The notes: generated by a model from the letters alone, not told the origin. A DNA stretch of 64,000 nucleotides from Anas platyrhynchos (GCF_047663525.1 NC_092611.1:7415001-7479000), one strand, 5' to 3'; shown: positions 1 to 13,089, counted from the stretch's first letter. Program-made: numbers and translations.

Positions 1-1195
1 CAACATCCACCCAGAAGCTACCGCACTCTGATCTGCTTCCTCCACTCCCCAGCAGCACCTCCGAAAAAGCAACCCCTGTGTGGAAGGTGGCAGCTTTTGA
101 GGTCCACGTGCAGCCAAGCCACATCACACTTGGGCCCAGGGACAGGGTAATTCCTTACCCTAATGGACCGAGGAGCTTGCAAAGCAGCCAGAAATTAACT
201 TCTTGCTTAAAACGTGGCCATAATGGTTCAATTAGCACTCTGTCCTTATGAAGAGCACCGCATCCCAGGCAACTGGACCTCCATCCCTTCCCTTCTGAGA
301 CTGTTTCACAGAACAATGGGCTTCACACTTAATTTTCCTCAGTCAGCCCGCATTTTTAATTGCTCAATCTCAGTGCAAGTCAGTCTCCCTGGGCCACCGG
401 GAACAATTCCTTCCTTGTGCCTGCAGCGTGGCCACCGCTCTGAGCAGCTCAGCAAGGGCTCGAGTTGGGGTTTCTAAGGCTGAGAAGAGAAGCTGCTATG
501 CCCTCTTCCAACAAGCTAAACTCCCTAATTGTCTACTCACAGCCTGCTCCTCATTGTAACTGTTGCACAATGTGGATTAGCATTCACTTGTGCCGTTATA
601 CCTGCAGCTTCTCCGGACTTCTCATGGCAATGTCCCTCCTTTTTCCATCTGTATTAAGCTTTCCTCTGCTGGCTTCAAAGCTCCCTGTATTTCTGCAAGA
701 GCAGGTGAAGAAAAAAGGTAGCAGATGTGTCCTTTCGGTCCATCCTTTTGCCGACATTCAGCTGAAGCATTTAAAAAAAAAATTAATCTTTTTGGCACCG
801 GCTCTGTTTGTTAGCACTTATATCCACAACAGGCATCAGCAGAGGTACTACAAAAAGAAGATGTCAGATTAACTTCTGCATTTAAATACTATATCCTGAA
901 TACACCGGGAATTAACTTGCAGTATTTAAAGCACCAGTTGCCTCCCTAAACTGCTGCTTCCACTCCTGGTTTTGCCAGTTTGAAAGCAGCGTATGGGCCG
1001 CATTTTTAGACAGTATAATTTGGCACAGGTCCCTCGGCTCCATTGTTTTCACTGGAGCTGTGGTAAGCTACACCAGATGAGGATATTGCTCCAAAAAGCT
1101 TTTGCTTTAAAACAAACACACAAACAAAAACAGGTTTAGACAAGACCGGGGATTTCGGAGCTGCATTCCTGTCTCCAGAAACTTCCAACGACTTG
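1..1195. other. Intergenic, no gene seen
   Basis: Short open frames only, none with a recognisable family motif. No repeat I can name. Confidence 0.6.
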
Positions 1196-1315
1196 CAGTA
1201 GTCTTTGCTTAACCAAGCCACAAATTTGTAATGCCTTTAATCTTCCCATGTAAGTCAGTTCCTCTGCTCCCTTAATCGTTTTTGTTGCTCTTCTCTGAAT
1301 TCTGTCCAATTTACC
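1196..1315 (-). mobile_element. CR1-type LINE relic (end of reverse-transcriptase ORF)
   Basis: On the minus strand about 40 codons resemble the segment near the end of the CR1 reverse-transcriptase ORF. They contain LDRIQRRATKTIKG, then EELTYMGRLKALQICGLVKQ. The family hallmark is an E/D-x-(V/I)QRRATK motif followed by a Leu-rich Y-x-x-RL..L segment. Similarity fades on both sides, no 3' octamer repeat is visible, and no complete ORF remains, so this is an old dead fragment. CR1 is the dominant LINE of birds and reptiles. An L2/L3-type member of the same superfamily is the alternative. Confidence 0.6.
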
Positions 1316-2574
1316 ACACAGCACAGACTCCATTACATCTGAAAGGCCAGAAGTATGGTGTACAGAAGCTCATTTTCAAATTCCATGACCTCAATTCTTG
1401 GGAGGATTTCAGAGACCAGACACCAGGCTATAAATGAAGAATGTGTGCCCGTATAGCTGGTAATTTAAATGCATTTTCTGTGAATAAATCTACTCGGTAC
1501 TTTCTTGATCTGTACAATCTTCTGCCATAGGGGCCTAACATAAAAATACTTCAAAGGCTCGAACAAATTCCCTCAAGATGTGATCTTCAGCATTTCAAAA
1601 GCTGAAAGACATAGACAAGGTTTAAAGTGATCATGATATATTTTCAAGGTAACACTCTTCAGCAACTCCTGTTCACCCGTTTCTTGAAAGTGAAATTATC
1701 TCACCTCTCTCCTTATGTATCTTTTTAACTTATTGTCTATCTTATGAGCAATGTGAAGATGAAGTGAATTTGACTTCTGGGTAGGGTTTACTATACCTCA
1801 TTATCTTTAAACGAAGCACGGCGATGCTTCCTGCCCTCACGTGCCTACTAGACGGTCCCAAATGGAAATCCTGCAGCCACAGACCCTCACCACTTCCCTT
1901 CCCTCTGCAGCACTAAGAAAGTTTAGGTTTGGGTTCAAGTTTCAGCCGCAATCTCTCTCCCCACGCTGCACTGAAACAAGACCCTGCGCAGCAACACTTC
2001 TGTGAAAGATTATTTTTGTGTTACACCTCAGTCCCATCTCTGATATCAATTATACAGTTTGAATTTTCAGCCAAAAGATATTTTGAAACCGATGCTATTG
2101 GCTGAAACCAGGATTCCTCGTGTTCCCCAAGTAGTTTTATAACAAACTCTCCTAGGCTGCGGCATATTTAATGAGAATGCAGATGATCAATTGCAGCCCG
2201 CCTTGCACGGTTAACTCAATCAACAAACTACTAATGACTCCAGCATGTTACAGTTTTTTTGGCTAATGAGAACCGTATTGACCAGATTTTTCCCGTTCTC
2301 CCAGGATCAAACGCCAATGTGGAACGAGTTCTGGTACCACTGTAACATTACCCTGCGAGCCAAAGGCTGCCCAGCGATAGCAGGACACGGCCTGAGTGTC
2401 ATTAGGGAGCAAAAAAATCTCCCGGGCTCACAAACCAGCCTCTCCAAACCCTTACGGAGTAGGTGTCTGTCTGGGGAAACCAAAGCCCTGAGGACCACAA
2501 AGCTGCAGCATGAGCACAGAGCCTCCACACCGGTGCACCTCATTTCGAGACAGAGGTTTTTGTGGCTCCCACCT

Positions 2575-2592
2575 CTCCTCCTCCTCCTCCTC
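2575..2592 (+). repeat. (CTC)6 microsatellite
   Basis: Six CTC units inside a longer pyrimidine-rich stretch that continues around 2640-2715. Confidence 0.9.
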
Positions 2593-2804
2593 GCTGCCTT
2601 CTGCTGCAGGATAATTTGCAGCAGGTGAGAGGCCAAGACACTCCGCTTCCTCCTTCCTTCTCTTCTGGGCTGCCATTTCCCCTCTCCCCCCTTTCTTCTA
2701 CTTCCCTCCCTCTTCAAATAGAAGCTGATTGACCATTTTGTGCACAGACACCCAACAGCTGACCGTACACTAAGTGAAGAGTGGTATTTATTGCCCGAGG
2801 GCTC

Positions 2805-2818
2805 ATATATATATATAT
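2805..2818. repeat. (AT)7 microsatellite
   Basis: Seven AT units. It could mimic a TATA box, but no CpG island or exon accompanies it. Confidence 0.85.
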
Positions 2819-3099
2819 GAGGCTGAGGGCTGAGATGGGGAACGGCTCACCAGGCATGATCTTGCCGGTTACCAGCCACTGTTAAATAAAGATTTGCTCC
2901 CCCAGAAAGCAATGGAAAGAATTCCAGTGACTTCAGTCATCTTTGGATCAGGGCTTTGTTTCCTTACAAAATAACCTTCCCTTTCCAGTACGGTCTGATT
3001 TCTAAAATGACCCATTTCTGAAATAGACTTTCCATGCTGTACCCTGGAGAAAATGCCCCAGGCTGACCAATTTCTCTCCATCAAGAGGAGACTTTGGGT

Positions 3100-3210
3100 C
3101 TATTTGTGTCCCCACCACCATCTAGCTGGGGGATTTGAGCCATTGCCACTTCCTTGCTCCAGTCCTTCGTTTCCCCGTGTTAAACAGGGATAACATGGAA
3201 TGCTTTGTCC
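3100..3210 (+). mobile_element. MIR/CORE-SINE-like relic, + orientation
   Basis: TAGCTGGGGGATTTGAGCC, then TTCGTTTCCCCGTG and AAACAGGGATAACA, follow the order of the MIR 3' half (gctgtgtgacctt, cagtttccc, aaaatggggataa). Divergence is high. The call is by eye. Confidence 0.45.
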
Positions 3211-3353
3211 TCTGGCAAGCAACATTGCTAAAGAAAAATAATACGACTAAAGGTGTTATTTGGCTTTTGATCAGCTTCAAGCTGCACCACCTGATAGCCA
3301 CACACTCTGCCATCCTTGCCCTTCCCTGCCTGCAGCCAAACCAGAACAGAAAG

Positions 3354-3365
3354 AAAAAAAAAAAA
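3354..3365 (+). repeat. Poly-A run (12)
   Basis: Twelve A about 150 bases after the MIR-like relic. It is too far away to be that element's tail. Confidence 0.8.
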
Positions 3366-4370
3366 CCTCAGTGGGTAAAAAAGGGAGATAGAAGTACTAA
3401 TTAGCACTTGTGAATCAGCTGGAAATGGTCAATTCTCCAAAGCTTCTTTTCAGACTCAGCTAATTTGCTACTATCATTTTGAACCGAGATCGCGGAAAAC
3501 GTGCCCAGTTCATCAATAGGGATTGTGTTCCTTCTTCCTTAAGAGGTGCTCCTACACACCTCTCTCCACTTTGAAGGGCTTAAATATTAAATATCATTCA
3601 GCCAAGACATAGTGGGGGTCCACGCTTGACTTCATTCCTCTCTTAACAATGTCCTCAGGCCAGCCACCAGGAATTCAGACACTTAATGACTTCCCTGGGC
3701 TGAGAACTCTTCATCGCGGGCATGCCTTCGTCTTATCTACAGCGGGAAATGTTCCCGTGCATTTCGTGGGCTGCTCTGACCACAGCACTCCTTGCTTCGC
3801 TGACTTTCTCCTGCATTATTCTCCGGGTTAAGGCTTCGTAGCCTCACCTGCAGGCCCAGGCACAGCCCTGTTCTGGTAGCTTCTTACTGCCTCTTAACCT
3901 AGCCTTAGCTTTCAGCCTGCAAGCCCTACGCCCCTCACTCCTACCCTCACTTCCACACCATCACCTTCTCTCCTAGACCATTTGCACACAGGTTTCCAGA
4001 GTCCAGGCTGATGCCTGCTCTTCCCCCAGAGCTTGCTGCTATCCTCCGAAAACCTCACACACTCCTTTCCATCCTCCTTTTTTCTGAAGGACATAAGCCA
4101 GCAAGCTAAAAATGGCCACTGGAAATCTGCTTTCGCTGACTTACTCAGCTTTGATCTCCTTCCTCCCCTCGCCCTGTACAAAAAGTTTACAAAGAAAAAC
4201 CCAGAGCTGGGTCCAACACCGTGTGCTTTAAGTTGGTTCTTGTCTACTGCTAGCAGATAGGAGCTGTTCCCTACCTGCAAGGTTTAGGAAACGTCCAAGT
4301 CCCCCTTGGCTTTATTCTCAGGGCCATCAAGAAGCCAGTTCTTGAAATACCCAGCTGGTAACTCCTGGCA

Positions 4371-4394
4371 GTAACTTTACTAAATTAAAGTTAC
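4371..4394. repeat. 9-bp inverted repeat with 6-nt loop
   Basis: GTAACTTTA (4371-4379) and its reverse complement TAAAGTTAC (4386-4394) flank CTAAAT. It is short and may be chance. Confidence 0.7.
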
Positions 4395-4579
4395 AGTAAA
4401 AAATAACTTTGCCACTGCTTTGGGTTTTATCTGGAAACTGAGCATGGCATTAGCACAGCCAGCTTTTGTACTCCACAGCTCCTTCCTCAGATTACTCAGG
4501 AAGGGAATAGCAGCAATTAATGTATGGGTGCAGGGCAAGAAGGATGAAGTAAGCCATCGATCTCGTACTCCAGCTCAGG

Positions 4580-4705
4580 GTGAGCCAGTTCCAAGGAGTC
4601 CAAGATTAGCACCTGTATCTCATATCCATGCCAAGTCCTCCCCTTGCTCCGTGCCTCAGTTTCCCTTCTCAGATGAAGACGATGCTGACTGCGAAGCTGC
4701 ACTGC
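4580..4705 (+). mobile_element. MIR-like relic, + orientation
   Basis: GTGCCTCAGTTTCCCTTCTC at about 4651 is the most recognisable MIR 3' phrase, followed by a diverged gatgaagacgatg segment. The 5' part is decayed. Confidence 0.5.
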
Positions 4706-4894
4706 ATTCTGTTTGACAGAGCCATTAAAATCCACAATCCTGCCCTCTTCTTCCCATGAGCAAATCCGTGGAGACAGCGTTATCAAGTAACAAACTGCTA
4801 CACAAAGTATGTCTCTAGGATACGTATGAACGAACCAGCATGCAGGCATTAGATAGTCCTACACTGATTGCACTAGCTGAGCCCTTGAGGTGTT

Positions 4895-4985
4895 TTGTTC
4901 TGTTACTGATGCTGCCACAGACTGCCTGCATGACCCTGGGCAAACCATTAAATCTTTCCCCATCTGTACAACAGCACACCAATCC
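4895..4985 (+). mobile_element. MIR-like relic, + orientation
   Basis: TGCCACAGACTGCCTGCATG, then ACCCTGGGCAAACCATTAAA and TTTCCCCATCTGTACAAC, follow the MIR order (gccactgacttgctgtgtg, accttgggcaagtcactt, tttccccatctgtaaaa). It may be a second insertion close to the relic at 4.6 kb. Confidence 0.55.
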
Positions 4986-7900
4986 ATCCATCCTTCTTTT
5001 CTCCTTCCTCTCAGGGCTTCTGGCAGAGCGAGCTCTCAGGGCCAGAAAGTGACTCCTTCTGGATGTGCCTGCAAAACAAATAGCAAACCAGCAATATTTG
5101 TAATAGTGGAGAGGCCCAGACTTACAGGCAAACCCTAGGAAACTGCTTACCTAGAATGGATTGTGACTTCTGAAGCAAATATGTGAAAAGTAAGGGATTT
5201 TCTGCCTGCTTTTTGCCATTTTTTTTTTTGCCTTCAAGTAGTGGAAAGGAATGACTAGGAGGTTCTCTGGACAAATCAATGAAACTAACACCAAACAAAT
5301 GACCTTTCCTGTGTCTTGTAAGTACCTGTCAACCTCAGGAGTGCTACCACAATTGAATGGAGAGATTTAAAGCCAGACTATTCATTAGAGAACAAACTAT
5401 TATTCTTGAGCCTTAAATGAATTGGCTAGTGGCCAGCCTTCCTTACAGCCTAGGTACCACTAGGAAAATGGAAAGTGGCTGCTATTTGGGTTTGCACAAA
5501 AGCAAAGAAGAGAAAAGTCTTTTAAGAAGAACAAGAGCTGGGCTATTCAACTGATGAAGGCCTGACGCCCTCACAAGATGGCACGAAGGGTAAGCAGATA
5601 CACAGCATAATGAGGGGACCATGAAAACAAGCACAGGTCTGTAAACACCAGAGATAGCCTCTACTTTACGGCATCACTATCAACTGATTAACCACACTAT
5701 AATGAACGCATTCATGGAATAAAGAGGCTGGGGGGGTGTCTCAATAACTCCAATTTTCTGTTACACAGTAGATACTAGTGACTTGCAATATGCAGTTCTG
5801 AACAAAAAGCCAAATTATTCTCTGATATCGCTCACATTTGCATTGAACGCTAACATGTCAAAGTAGGAGTTACAAATCTCACCATTAATCATCTGTTTTG
5901 TATCAAGTGATAAGTCACCTTTATCTCCCCAGAGCCCTTCTCTCGGGATAACCTCCTTCTCAAGTTCCTCTCCTAAAGCTGTTATTTATGATGACTAGAA
6001 CAAAGTAAAGGGGACTGACATGAACTCTGCCATATAACACTGCACGTGGCTATCCTGTACAACCAGGAATGGCACCTCAGCTAGCAAACCAGCCCCTGAA
6101 CAAGAAGAGCACAGCTGTATTGGTTCTTCATCACACCCAAGTTAATTAACATTGCCAATAATATCCTATTGAAACAAAGTTATTATTATTATTATACTAC
6201 TATAGAAACTTCAGGATTAAAAGTCTACTATGCAGAAGAAACTGCAAAATTGCTGCAGCAGAAGTAACTGGCCCCACATCTCACTTTTTTCCAATTCCCC
6301 ATCCATGCTTTGCACCTTCCTCTAGTGTGAGCAGCAAGAAATGCTTGCAGTGGCAGCACTGAATTTTGCTTACTCTGCTGAGTTAGTTCAGGGTTACTCT
6401 GCAAGTAGGCCAGAATCTTACAAGATTACTTTCTTCAGTCTCACCACAAAGGCAGCAAATAAAACCATGTGCAAGGAGTTGCCTACCTCTCCACACCACA
6501 CTTTTGCCAATGACACACAAACTGCTGTAAGGCAGCTTGATGCTGCAGCCACCCTCCCCTTCTTTCCCTGCACTGCAAGATTTTGCAGATCACAAAGCAA
6601 ATCCCACTTTCCACGTCCCGTTCCTAATGTCTTTGAGGAGTGTGTGCTTCAAGTCCTGCCCTCCACATTTAATGTGCCTGGCTCTCCTGCTTTCAGGCTG
6701 GGCTATCTCAGCGTAGGTGTTTTCCAGCTCAATTGGCTGGGGAAGAGGCACTTACATTGATAAGGTCTCTGACGAACGTCATCTTCCCCTTTGTTCCAAG
6801 AGGTTTCTGCCACCACATTCCTGCCACGCTTTTATTTACTCACCAGTCCAGTCCGTTTGAAAATTTACTGTTCTCCAGCGCATTAGCGGAAGCTCGTGGT
6901 TGCTTGTGGTTTGCAAAAAGGAAGGGTGCATTTCAGATGACACGCAGTAAAACAGTCAGACCATGTGTAAAAATAAGATTATACCACCCGGGCCAAGGTT
7001 CCAAGTAGTCCAGTTTAGGCACAGATAAGGCAGTCTGAGGAGGCTTAGGATGCAAATTGAGTGTTTTTTCTTCAAAAACTAACCAGCTGCTGAAGGTGCA
7101 AAAGGCAGGCTTTTAGGATAAGCTTTATGGTCCAATTTGTTTCCATCAAATTCTGCTTGTGATGCTTTAGCTGACTGGATCCAGAATCTGTTACAGTAAA
7201 ACAGGTCATAGAGGATGTGGAAAAAGATATTTCCATTCTTCAAAGGAAGGAAAACAATTTTTCATCTTTTCCAACTGGATACAGTTAAAGAAGATTACAG
7301 CTGGTATGACTGCTCTCAACAGCCTGGCGTTTGACCTATAATTCCGTAAAAATATAACTAACCTTTCATATATTCACTGTCAAGAATTCTTCCCCACATG
7401 CTCTTTGTTCTTCTCAGCCTACTTTACATGGAAATTGTACCGTGTGCTAGATGTGCAGATGAAGACTCCTTGGGCTTATTTCATGATCAGACAGAGCAGA
7501 TTAAAATGAACTGAGCAATATCTGGTCATCCTACCTATCCGAGAGAGAGCCTTCAGTACAAACAAGGGAAGGGGAGGATGAGGAAGGAAGGCTGGTGTCT
7601 CTTCCTTCGGTGCAGGCATCTGGAAGAGCACTTCGGGGGCCTGTTTGTTGTAAGATACCCACCAGCAGCAACTCTGCACAACTTCAACAGACGTTCACCA
7701 CTCCCCAGAATGAACCCACATTGTAGGAACACAAATGTGGAGGTGACAAATCAACCTGCCCGCTCTGCCCTCCGACAGCACCGTGGCACCATGCACGATG
7801 GCACCACGTTACAGAGCCTCCTTTACAGAGTCTCCTTTACACACAGACTCTGAAGCCGAGGGAGACACTTGTGCAGAAGCCTAACCTTGTGTGAAGGTGT

Positions 7901-8619
7901 TGACAAAGCTCAGAGAAACAGCCACCCAGCACAGAGACTTCTCTCTCCCCCTGCAACAAAGAGGGACAGAAAAAAAAAATGCAGTCTGGAAGCTGTTTCC
8001 CAGCACTGCTCTTTGTGTAACTGTAGCAGCTTTCACAGAAGTATCTCTGCAGGCACAGGAAGGTAAATTAACTCTTCTCTGTCTGTGAAATCAGTAAGAG
8101 TAAGTTCAAAGTCAGCCTTACATGTGACACCAGGTGCAGCCTCTGGTGTAGCAGTCCCTAAAGCTCTCCAAGCACCTGGCCTGCAGCAGGTCCAAAACAG
8201 TTCAGAGAGAGATCCCTGCCTCTCCATGCCAGGGAAAAATCCCCTGGTCTCCTCAGGAAGTCTTCAGCCTCAGCTTGGCCAGCTCGTCAGAGCTCACAAC
8301 CACCCAGCAGACAGGGATTGCCTCGTGCTTTTTGGGGTTGTGTTGGTGATGGCCCCGATCTTGGCACAGGACGGAAAAGCGAGGTTAATGCAGCTCGGCA
8401 CAGAACAGGCCCTATGCATCTCCTTGCCTGCCACTTTAAGTTTAACTTTCTCTGTTTACTTTTTAATTTAATGTATTCTTTTGATCTCTCTTTCTCTCCT
8501 TTCTCTTGTCTCCCTGAGTTTGCTGACACAGTCGAAGCATGACAAGCTCAGACAAGCTAACCTACTTTTTCTTTTTCTCTTGTACATGTTAACGCTCCCA
8601 CTCTTCTACCTAGCATATG
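4986..8619. other. Intergenic, no gene seen
   Basis: AT-richer sequence with one TAT microsatellite. A 139-codon frame at 6341-6760 has no family-like features. Confidence 0.6.
6180..6195 (+). repeat. (TAT)5 microsatellite
   Basis: Five TAT units in AT-rich surroundings. Confidence 0.85.
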
Positions 8620-8805
8620 AAAGCACATTGCAAGTATCATTATAATGATACTTCCAATCCCCCTGTGAAGTAATTCCCCCAGCTGACAGGTGAAGAAACC
8701 GAGACGCACGGAGCTCTTAAATTACTTGCCCCTCAAGCTTACAGAGCAAGCCAGCGACACAAGTGGAAATGAAACCCAACAGACTTCTGTTTTTCTGGGT
8801 CCCCA
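8620..8805 (-). mobile_element. MIR-like relic, - orientation, with an embedded palindrome
   Basis: The + strand reads as a MIR reverse complement: CCCCCTGTGAAGTAATTCC, then GACAGGTGAAGAAACCGAGA, AAATTACTTGCCCCTCAAGC and CAAGTGGAAATGAAACCCAA. The order matches the classic 'dynamic' phrases of MIR (fraction showing gtgaggtaggtatt, acagatgaggaaactgag, gtgacttgcccaaggtc, agtggcagagctgggatt). This is the best of the MIR-like copies in the window. Confidence 0.65.
8632..8653. repeat. 22-bp perfect palindrome
   Basis: The 11-base half AAGTATCATTA is followed by its exact reverse complement with no spacer. It lies at the tail end of the MIR-like relic. Confidence 0.9.
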
Positions 8806-9495
8806 TCTCTGAAAAATTATTATACTTCCACCCATCACAGCTCTGTCAGATGCCTCCATTTCTAAATAGAGGAGTAAAAGCAAAACTTTAGGTATCCATT
8901 ACAGATGTACACATTTTGGTAATTTATTTGCAGCCAAGGAACTCCCATTGTTGTATCCTCTGTGTCTTCAGCCTGCACTGCAGCCCGACAGCTCAGGTCC
9001 AAAGGGTCCAGGGTGCCTCAGAAAAACTAAGGCTCAAGGCATGTGTTAATGGAAAGGGGCTACAACACAGCTGCTTTCTCTAGCCCCATGTCTTTATATT
9101 GCACAGAGCAAGGTTTCCTTGCACTAAACGATGTAACGTGCTCCATTTTTCCTTTTAGCCTCAGCTTCCATAAAAAAAAAATCCAGATACTACAAGGAGC
9201 AAATTATAAATGCAAAAGCAAACTTTGGACAAGCCACGAACCAAGTCTCCATGAAAAGAAATCACTTTTGTGGCGAGCAGGAGTGACCACAAAGGGGCTG
9301 AGCCCAGTTTAACTGGTGCATTGTAAGCACCCATCATTAGGTCAGTGCGAATTAACTCCTGTCTGCTCCAGTGTAGACAAGCCCATGGTTCTTCTGTATG
9401 TGCAAGAACACTCCCTTTGTCTCTTCTGGAGCCGTTATACTGAGCACACAGCATGTACCACACTTGGGTCCTGATCCCTTGGGAGTTGGATACAT

Positions 9496-9527
9496 GCAGC
9501 TCCTGCGTGCATGCAGCAAGGAGCTGC
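9496..9527. repeat. 9-bp inverted repeat with 14-nt loop
   Basis: GCAGCTCCT (9496-9504) and AGGAGCTGC (9519-9527) are exact reverse complements. It is short and may be chance. Confidence 0.7.
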
Positions 9528-12500
9528 TTCAGGCTGCTCTGTGAGTTGAGTTACTTGCACACGTACCTGCAGGGCTGGGTACAACAATGACCTGAAGCCA
9601 GCTGGCATCACCAGGAAGGCATTCTCACATCTCACAGGCTGCTGATAGCCAGAAGTTTCACCCAGAGTCTCTCACTAAAGCACCAGGTGGATCTCTACGT
9701 GTGCACTTCATTGCTAATGTTTAATTATCTCAAACACAGCAATATCCACACTGCTCTAGAAAGAAATCCATTCTCCCTTTGCTCTGAGCTATGAATGCAC
9801 GTATTCCATAATCAGCCTGAGAGACCAGCCATAGGGGAGATGTACATCTGGGAAGCACATGAGAGGCCTTCTCACACAAAAATTATTTTGCAAAGCATCT
9901 CAGGCCCAGCTTCAGGTGTCTTCCCTTCATTTGCACACTGGAAAACTTGACTGATGCTTTCAGTTTTTAAGATATTAAATAATAACCACCCAGCTACATT
10001 ACTTGAATGCTTTTCATGCCTAAAATCTCCCGCTACACCTTATACGTCTTATCTGCAGTATTTCTTTGACATCCTAATACTGTTCCTGCCATTAGCCATG
10101 GGACTCAGTTCTCCCATCGCTGATGTGAGGTTGCCTCAGGGGTTACACCGGGCACACAAACACCTTCCTGGGACAGAAAGTGAAGTACCCTTAGCTGAAA
10201 AATCCCAAGGCATCCAAACCAGCAACTACGAACTGGATTCAGATGTGTTTTCAGTGCTGAAACAGCTCTGAGGCTTTCATGGGGTTACTGAAACCTGTGA
10301 TTTTCCTCATATCTCCAAAGAGGAGAATTCCCCCTGCAAAGCAGCTCCTCAGCACGGCACTGCCACCACCAGTGACCCCAAGAAGACAGCAGGCACGATC
10401 CTACAGAAAACCCACAGCAGCCAGCACTGCTGCAATGCTGCCTGGTGATGGGCTCCAAGATGAGGGTGGCCCACAGCAAACCGAAAAGGCTCAGTGTCTG
10501 CACACCTAAGATTTAATTTTCCCTTCTTCACTCCTCTGGCAACAAAACATCGTGGATCTGGCACCCTGGGCGAGGCTTTGCAAAGAGGCATGAATAACAT
10601 TTCTTGTTTGCCTTCTCCTGACTGCTGTCTTCTGGACTTCAAATGAGCACATCCAACACAACACATTGAGCCATAAAATTCGACTGAGGCTCTTCAGCAT
10701 TGTAATTATTACATTTCTCCTCTTGAATTTCCAAACCTGTTCATTAGGTCCTATTCCATGCAGCTGTGAGAAAAGACAAATGAAATGGAAGGCCGTAACG
10801 ATACTAAGATGAAACTGAGCCTCAGAAAAAAGCCAAACCATCCAAACCAGAAACCCTCACCCTATCCCCTCTGCAGTAAAACTGAAGATCTTTGCCAAGA
10901 CATGAGTTTTGTGCAAACAGACATAAAATTATCACTCTGCACAGCGTGAGTTATACCTGAAGCTCAAAAACACTTTCAGTCAAATGATGGTGGCAACACA
11001 AGGATGGAAGAAACACTGAAATCTTAGGGTTTCTCTTTCATATTATAGACCACCCAATATTAACCCATTTTGATTAAAAATGCCACTCTTGGGTGGCAAA
11101 ATGGGGAAATAAGATTTTGAGCGACTTTTTTCCAGTGATTTGCTGCAAAATACCATGAGGTGGGGTCTAGCCATGGTTAGCATCGGAATCTGTTCCCAGC
11201 CAGAGATAAATTAGGCCCTGAGGCACCCTGCTAAATCACAAGGGTGGCTGCTACCATGGCTCGGTTTAGCATTTGTGTTTCTCCCTCTCTCTTTCAGGTT
11301 TTCCCAGGAGGTCCAAAAAAGAAGAAAAAACATTTACAGGAGCAGAAGGTCTTTTCTGTGCTGGAGACGTCTTTCTTTTCTTCCCTCCCTCTGTTTTAGG
11401 AGGGTGGCGATGCTATGAAAAGACCGGATCTTGTTTTACTTTATTGCCATTAGGGGCAAAGTAAAAAGAGAGAGACCTATAAACACAAAGATGCCAAGAT
11501 ACAAGGAGCCTACATGCTTGAATGCCCAGCCCTGGCTGCTTTGTTCCATGAGTAATAATCGGTATGGTGACAGAGGTCATATGTGTACATTTGCCACAAT
11601 GGAGAAAGAGGAGGTGCAAAGAGATGCACTTTATGCCAACAGCCCACTTCGTTTCCTGTGGCACAGCATCCCTTTGTACCTTGCACAAAGCACAAACCTT
11701 TTTATTCGCATTTCTCCACCGGATGGACACCTTCTGTTCCGCTTTTCCTCTCCAAACCAGTAGGTGCTATTGAAATGCTTCTGAAAGTTTCAGTGCAGAA
11801 AATGTTTGGGGCAACAAACCCAAACATTTCCACCTGAGTGCCACAAACGCACGGCCAGTAACAAGATTTAACTCTAAACTTTGAATCCAGGCCAGGGCGG
11901 TTGAAGTTTCTCTAAATTCAGTTATCCCAGGCTAATTTTGTGCAGTGGCTCCCAGCACAGCACCTGGAAATCTCATACACTGCAACTCCGGAGATTTTGC
12001 ATTCCTCTGAAGCTTGACCTTCCCAGCTGGCCCCGCTGCCCTGACCCACAGCAGTAACCCCTGGCCAGGTACCTCTGGGTTAACTGTTGTGAAGCACGAG
12101 CTCTGAATGTCCAAGGAAGGCAGTAACTTTGCTTTATGTGAAGTTCATGTTCTGATATCGCTCCTTAAATTTGCCCCTCTCTGCTGAAGAGCACAATGAG
12201 CTCAAATCCCAACACCAAATGTTGGGCTGAATTGCAGTTTCAGTGAGATAGCCCAGGAAATCATTCAATACCATCACATTCCAGATCCAGGGTTCGCTCC
12301 TTTCTGTCCCCAATTTCAGAGGATTTGGTGGCTGGGGATATAAAACCCAAGCAAGGTAGGAGGAAGGGATGTGTAAAACACTACGTGCTCTATCCCAGTC
12401 CTTGCAAACATCCCCACAGCACGGTACCAAAGTTTTCCATCCAAGTTTTCCACATCCCACTGCAGAGCACGATGCTCAGCCTTTCTATGGGGGACCCTGG

Positions 12501-12710
12501 AAGCAATAAGCTTGCCCTATAGAAATCCCAGACTATTGATGAACTGCATGGGGCAGGGGGGAAAGCCTGCAGCTACACAGTCAGGTCATGAGAGCAAAAA
12601 CCACTTATTTCAATAGAATAATGAGAGCGGCCAGGTGCTTAATCTCAGTATTTGTAGAGAGTTTCGACTTACTTGCTTACACATCATTTACGTTTCACAT
12701 TACTGTCCAT

Positions 12711-12792
12711 AAAAATAAAAAATAAAAATAAAATAAAAAGAACAGGAAAGAACATGATAAAGTACAAAGTAAAAAGTTTAAATAAAAATAAA
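12711..12792 (+). repeat. A-rich simple sequence (AAAAT-type)
   Basis: Repeated AAAAT/AAAATA units at 12711-12740 and again at 12771-12792. They are separated by a less regular A-rich part. Confidence 0.75.
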
Positions 12793-13073
12793 GCCACCAC
12801 TAGCACTGTAGTCCAAAATGAGTTTTCAACACAAAAACAAAGGCTTTGTCCTTCCACATTCCACAATACAAATCTCAAAACATTTAAGCAACGATGCTCA
12901 GACCCAAAACACTTCCAGGCCATCAAGGTGAGACTTTTGACTCAGGCTCATAAACTAGGACATGGCTGAAAAAGGTTTAGAAACCTAGCAAAATTTTAAT
13001 ATCCATTCCAGCCTGTGTGACCAAAGGGATTATCCCGGAATGGCTCACCTGATTAGTTATACAAATGCCTTTC

Positions 13074-13089
13074 TTTTTTTTTTTTTTTT
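13074..13089 (+). repeat. Poly-T run (16)
   Basis: Sixteen T, with further pyrimidines on both sides. Confidence 0.9.

Larger units (their letters stand above)
1316..4579. other. Intergenic, no gene seen
   Basis: It may contain further decayed LINE sequence just upstream (minus-strand sense) of the CR1 relic, but nothing I can align by eye. Otherwise it holds only the CTC, AT and A repeats and one MIR-like relic. The 127- and 136-codon frames near 2.3-2.7 kb overlap on opposite strands of a pyrimidine-rich stretch and look like chance. Confidence 0.6.

Noticed and set aside
2805-2818. TATA-like AT repeat as a promoter
   Set aside because: It is a dinucleotide repeat with no CpG island, initiator or exon nearby.
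10790-10830. Possible MIR fragment (AAGATGAAACTGAGCCTCAG)
   Set aside because: Single short phrase without the rest of the element in order.
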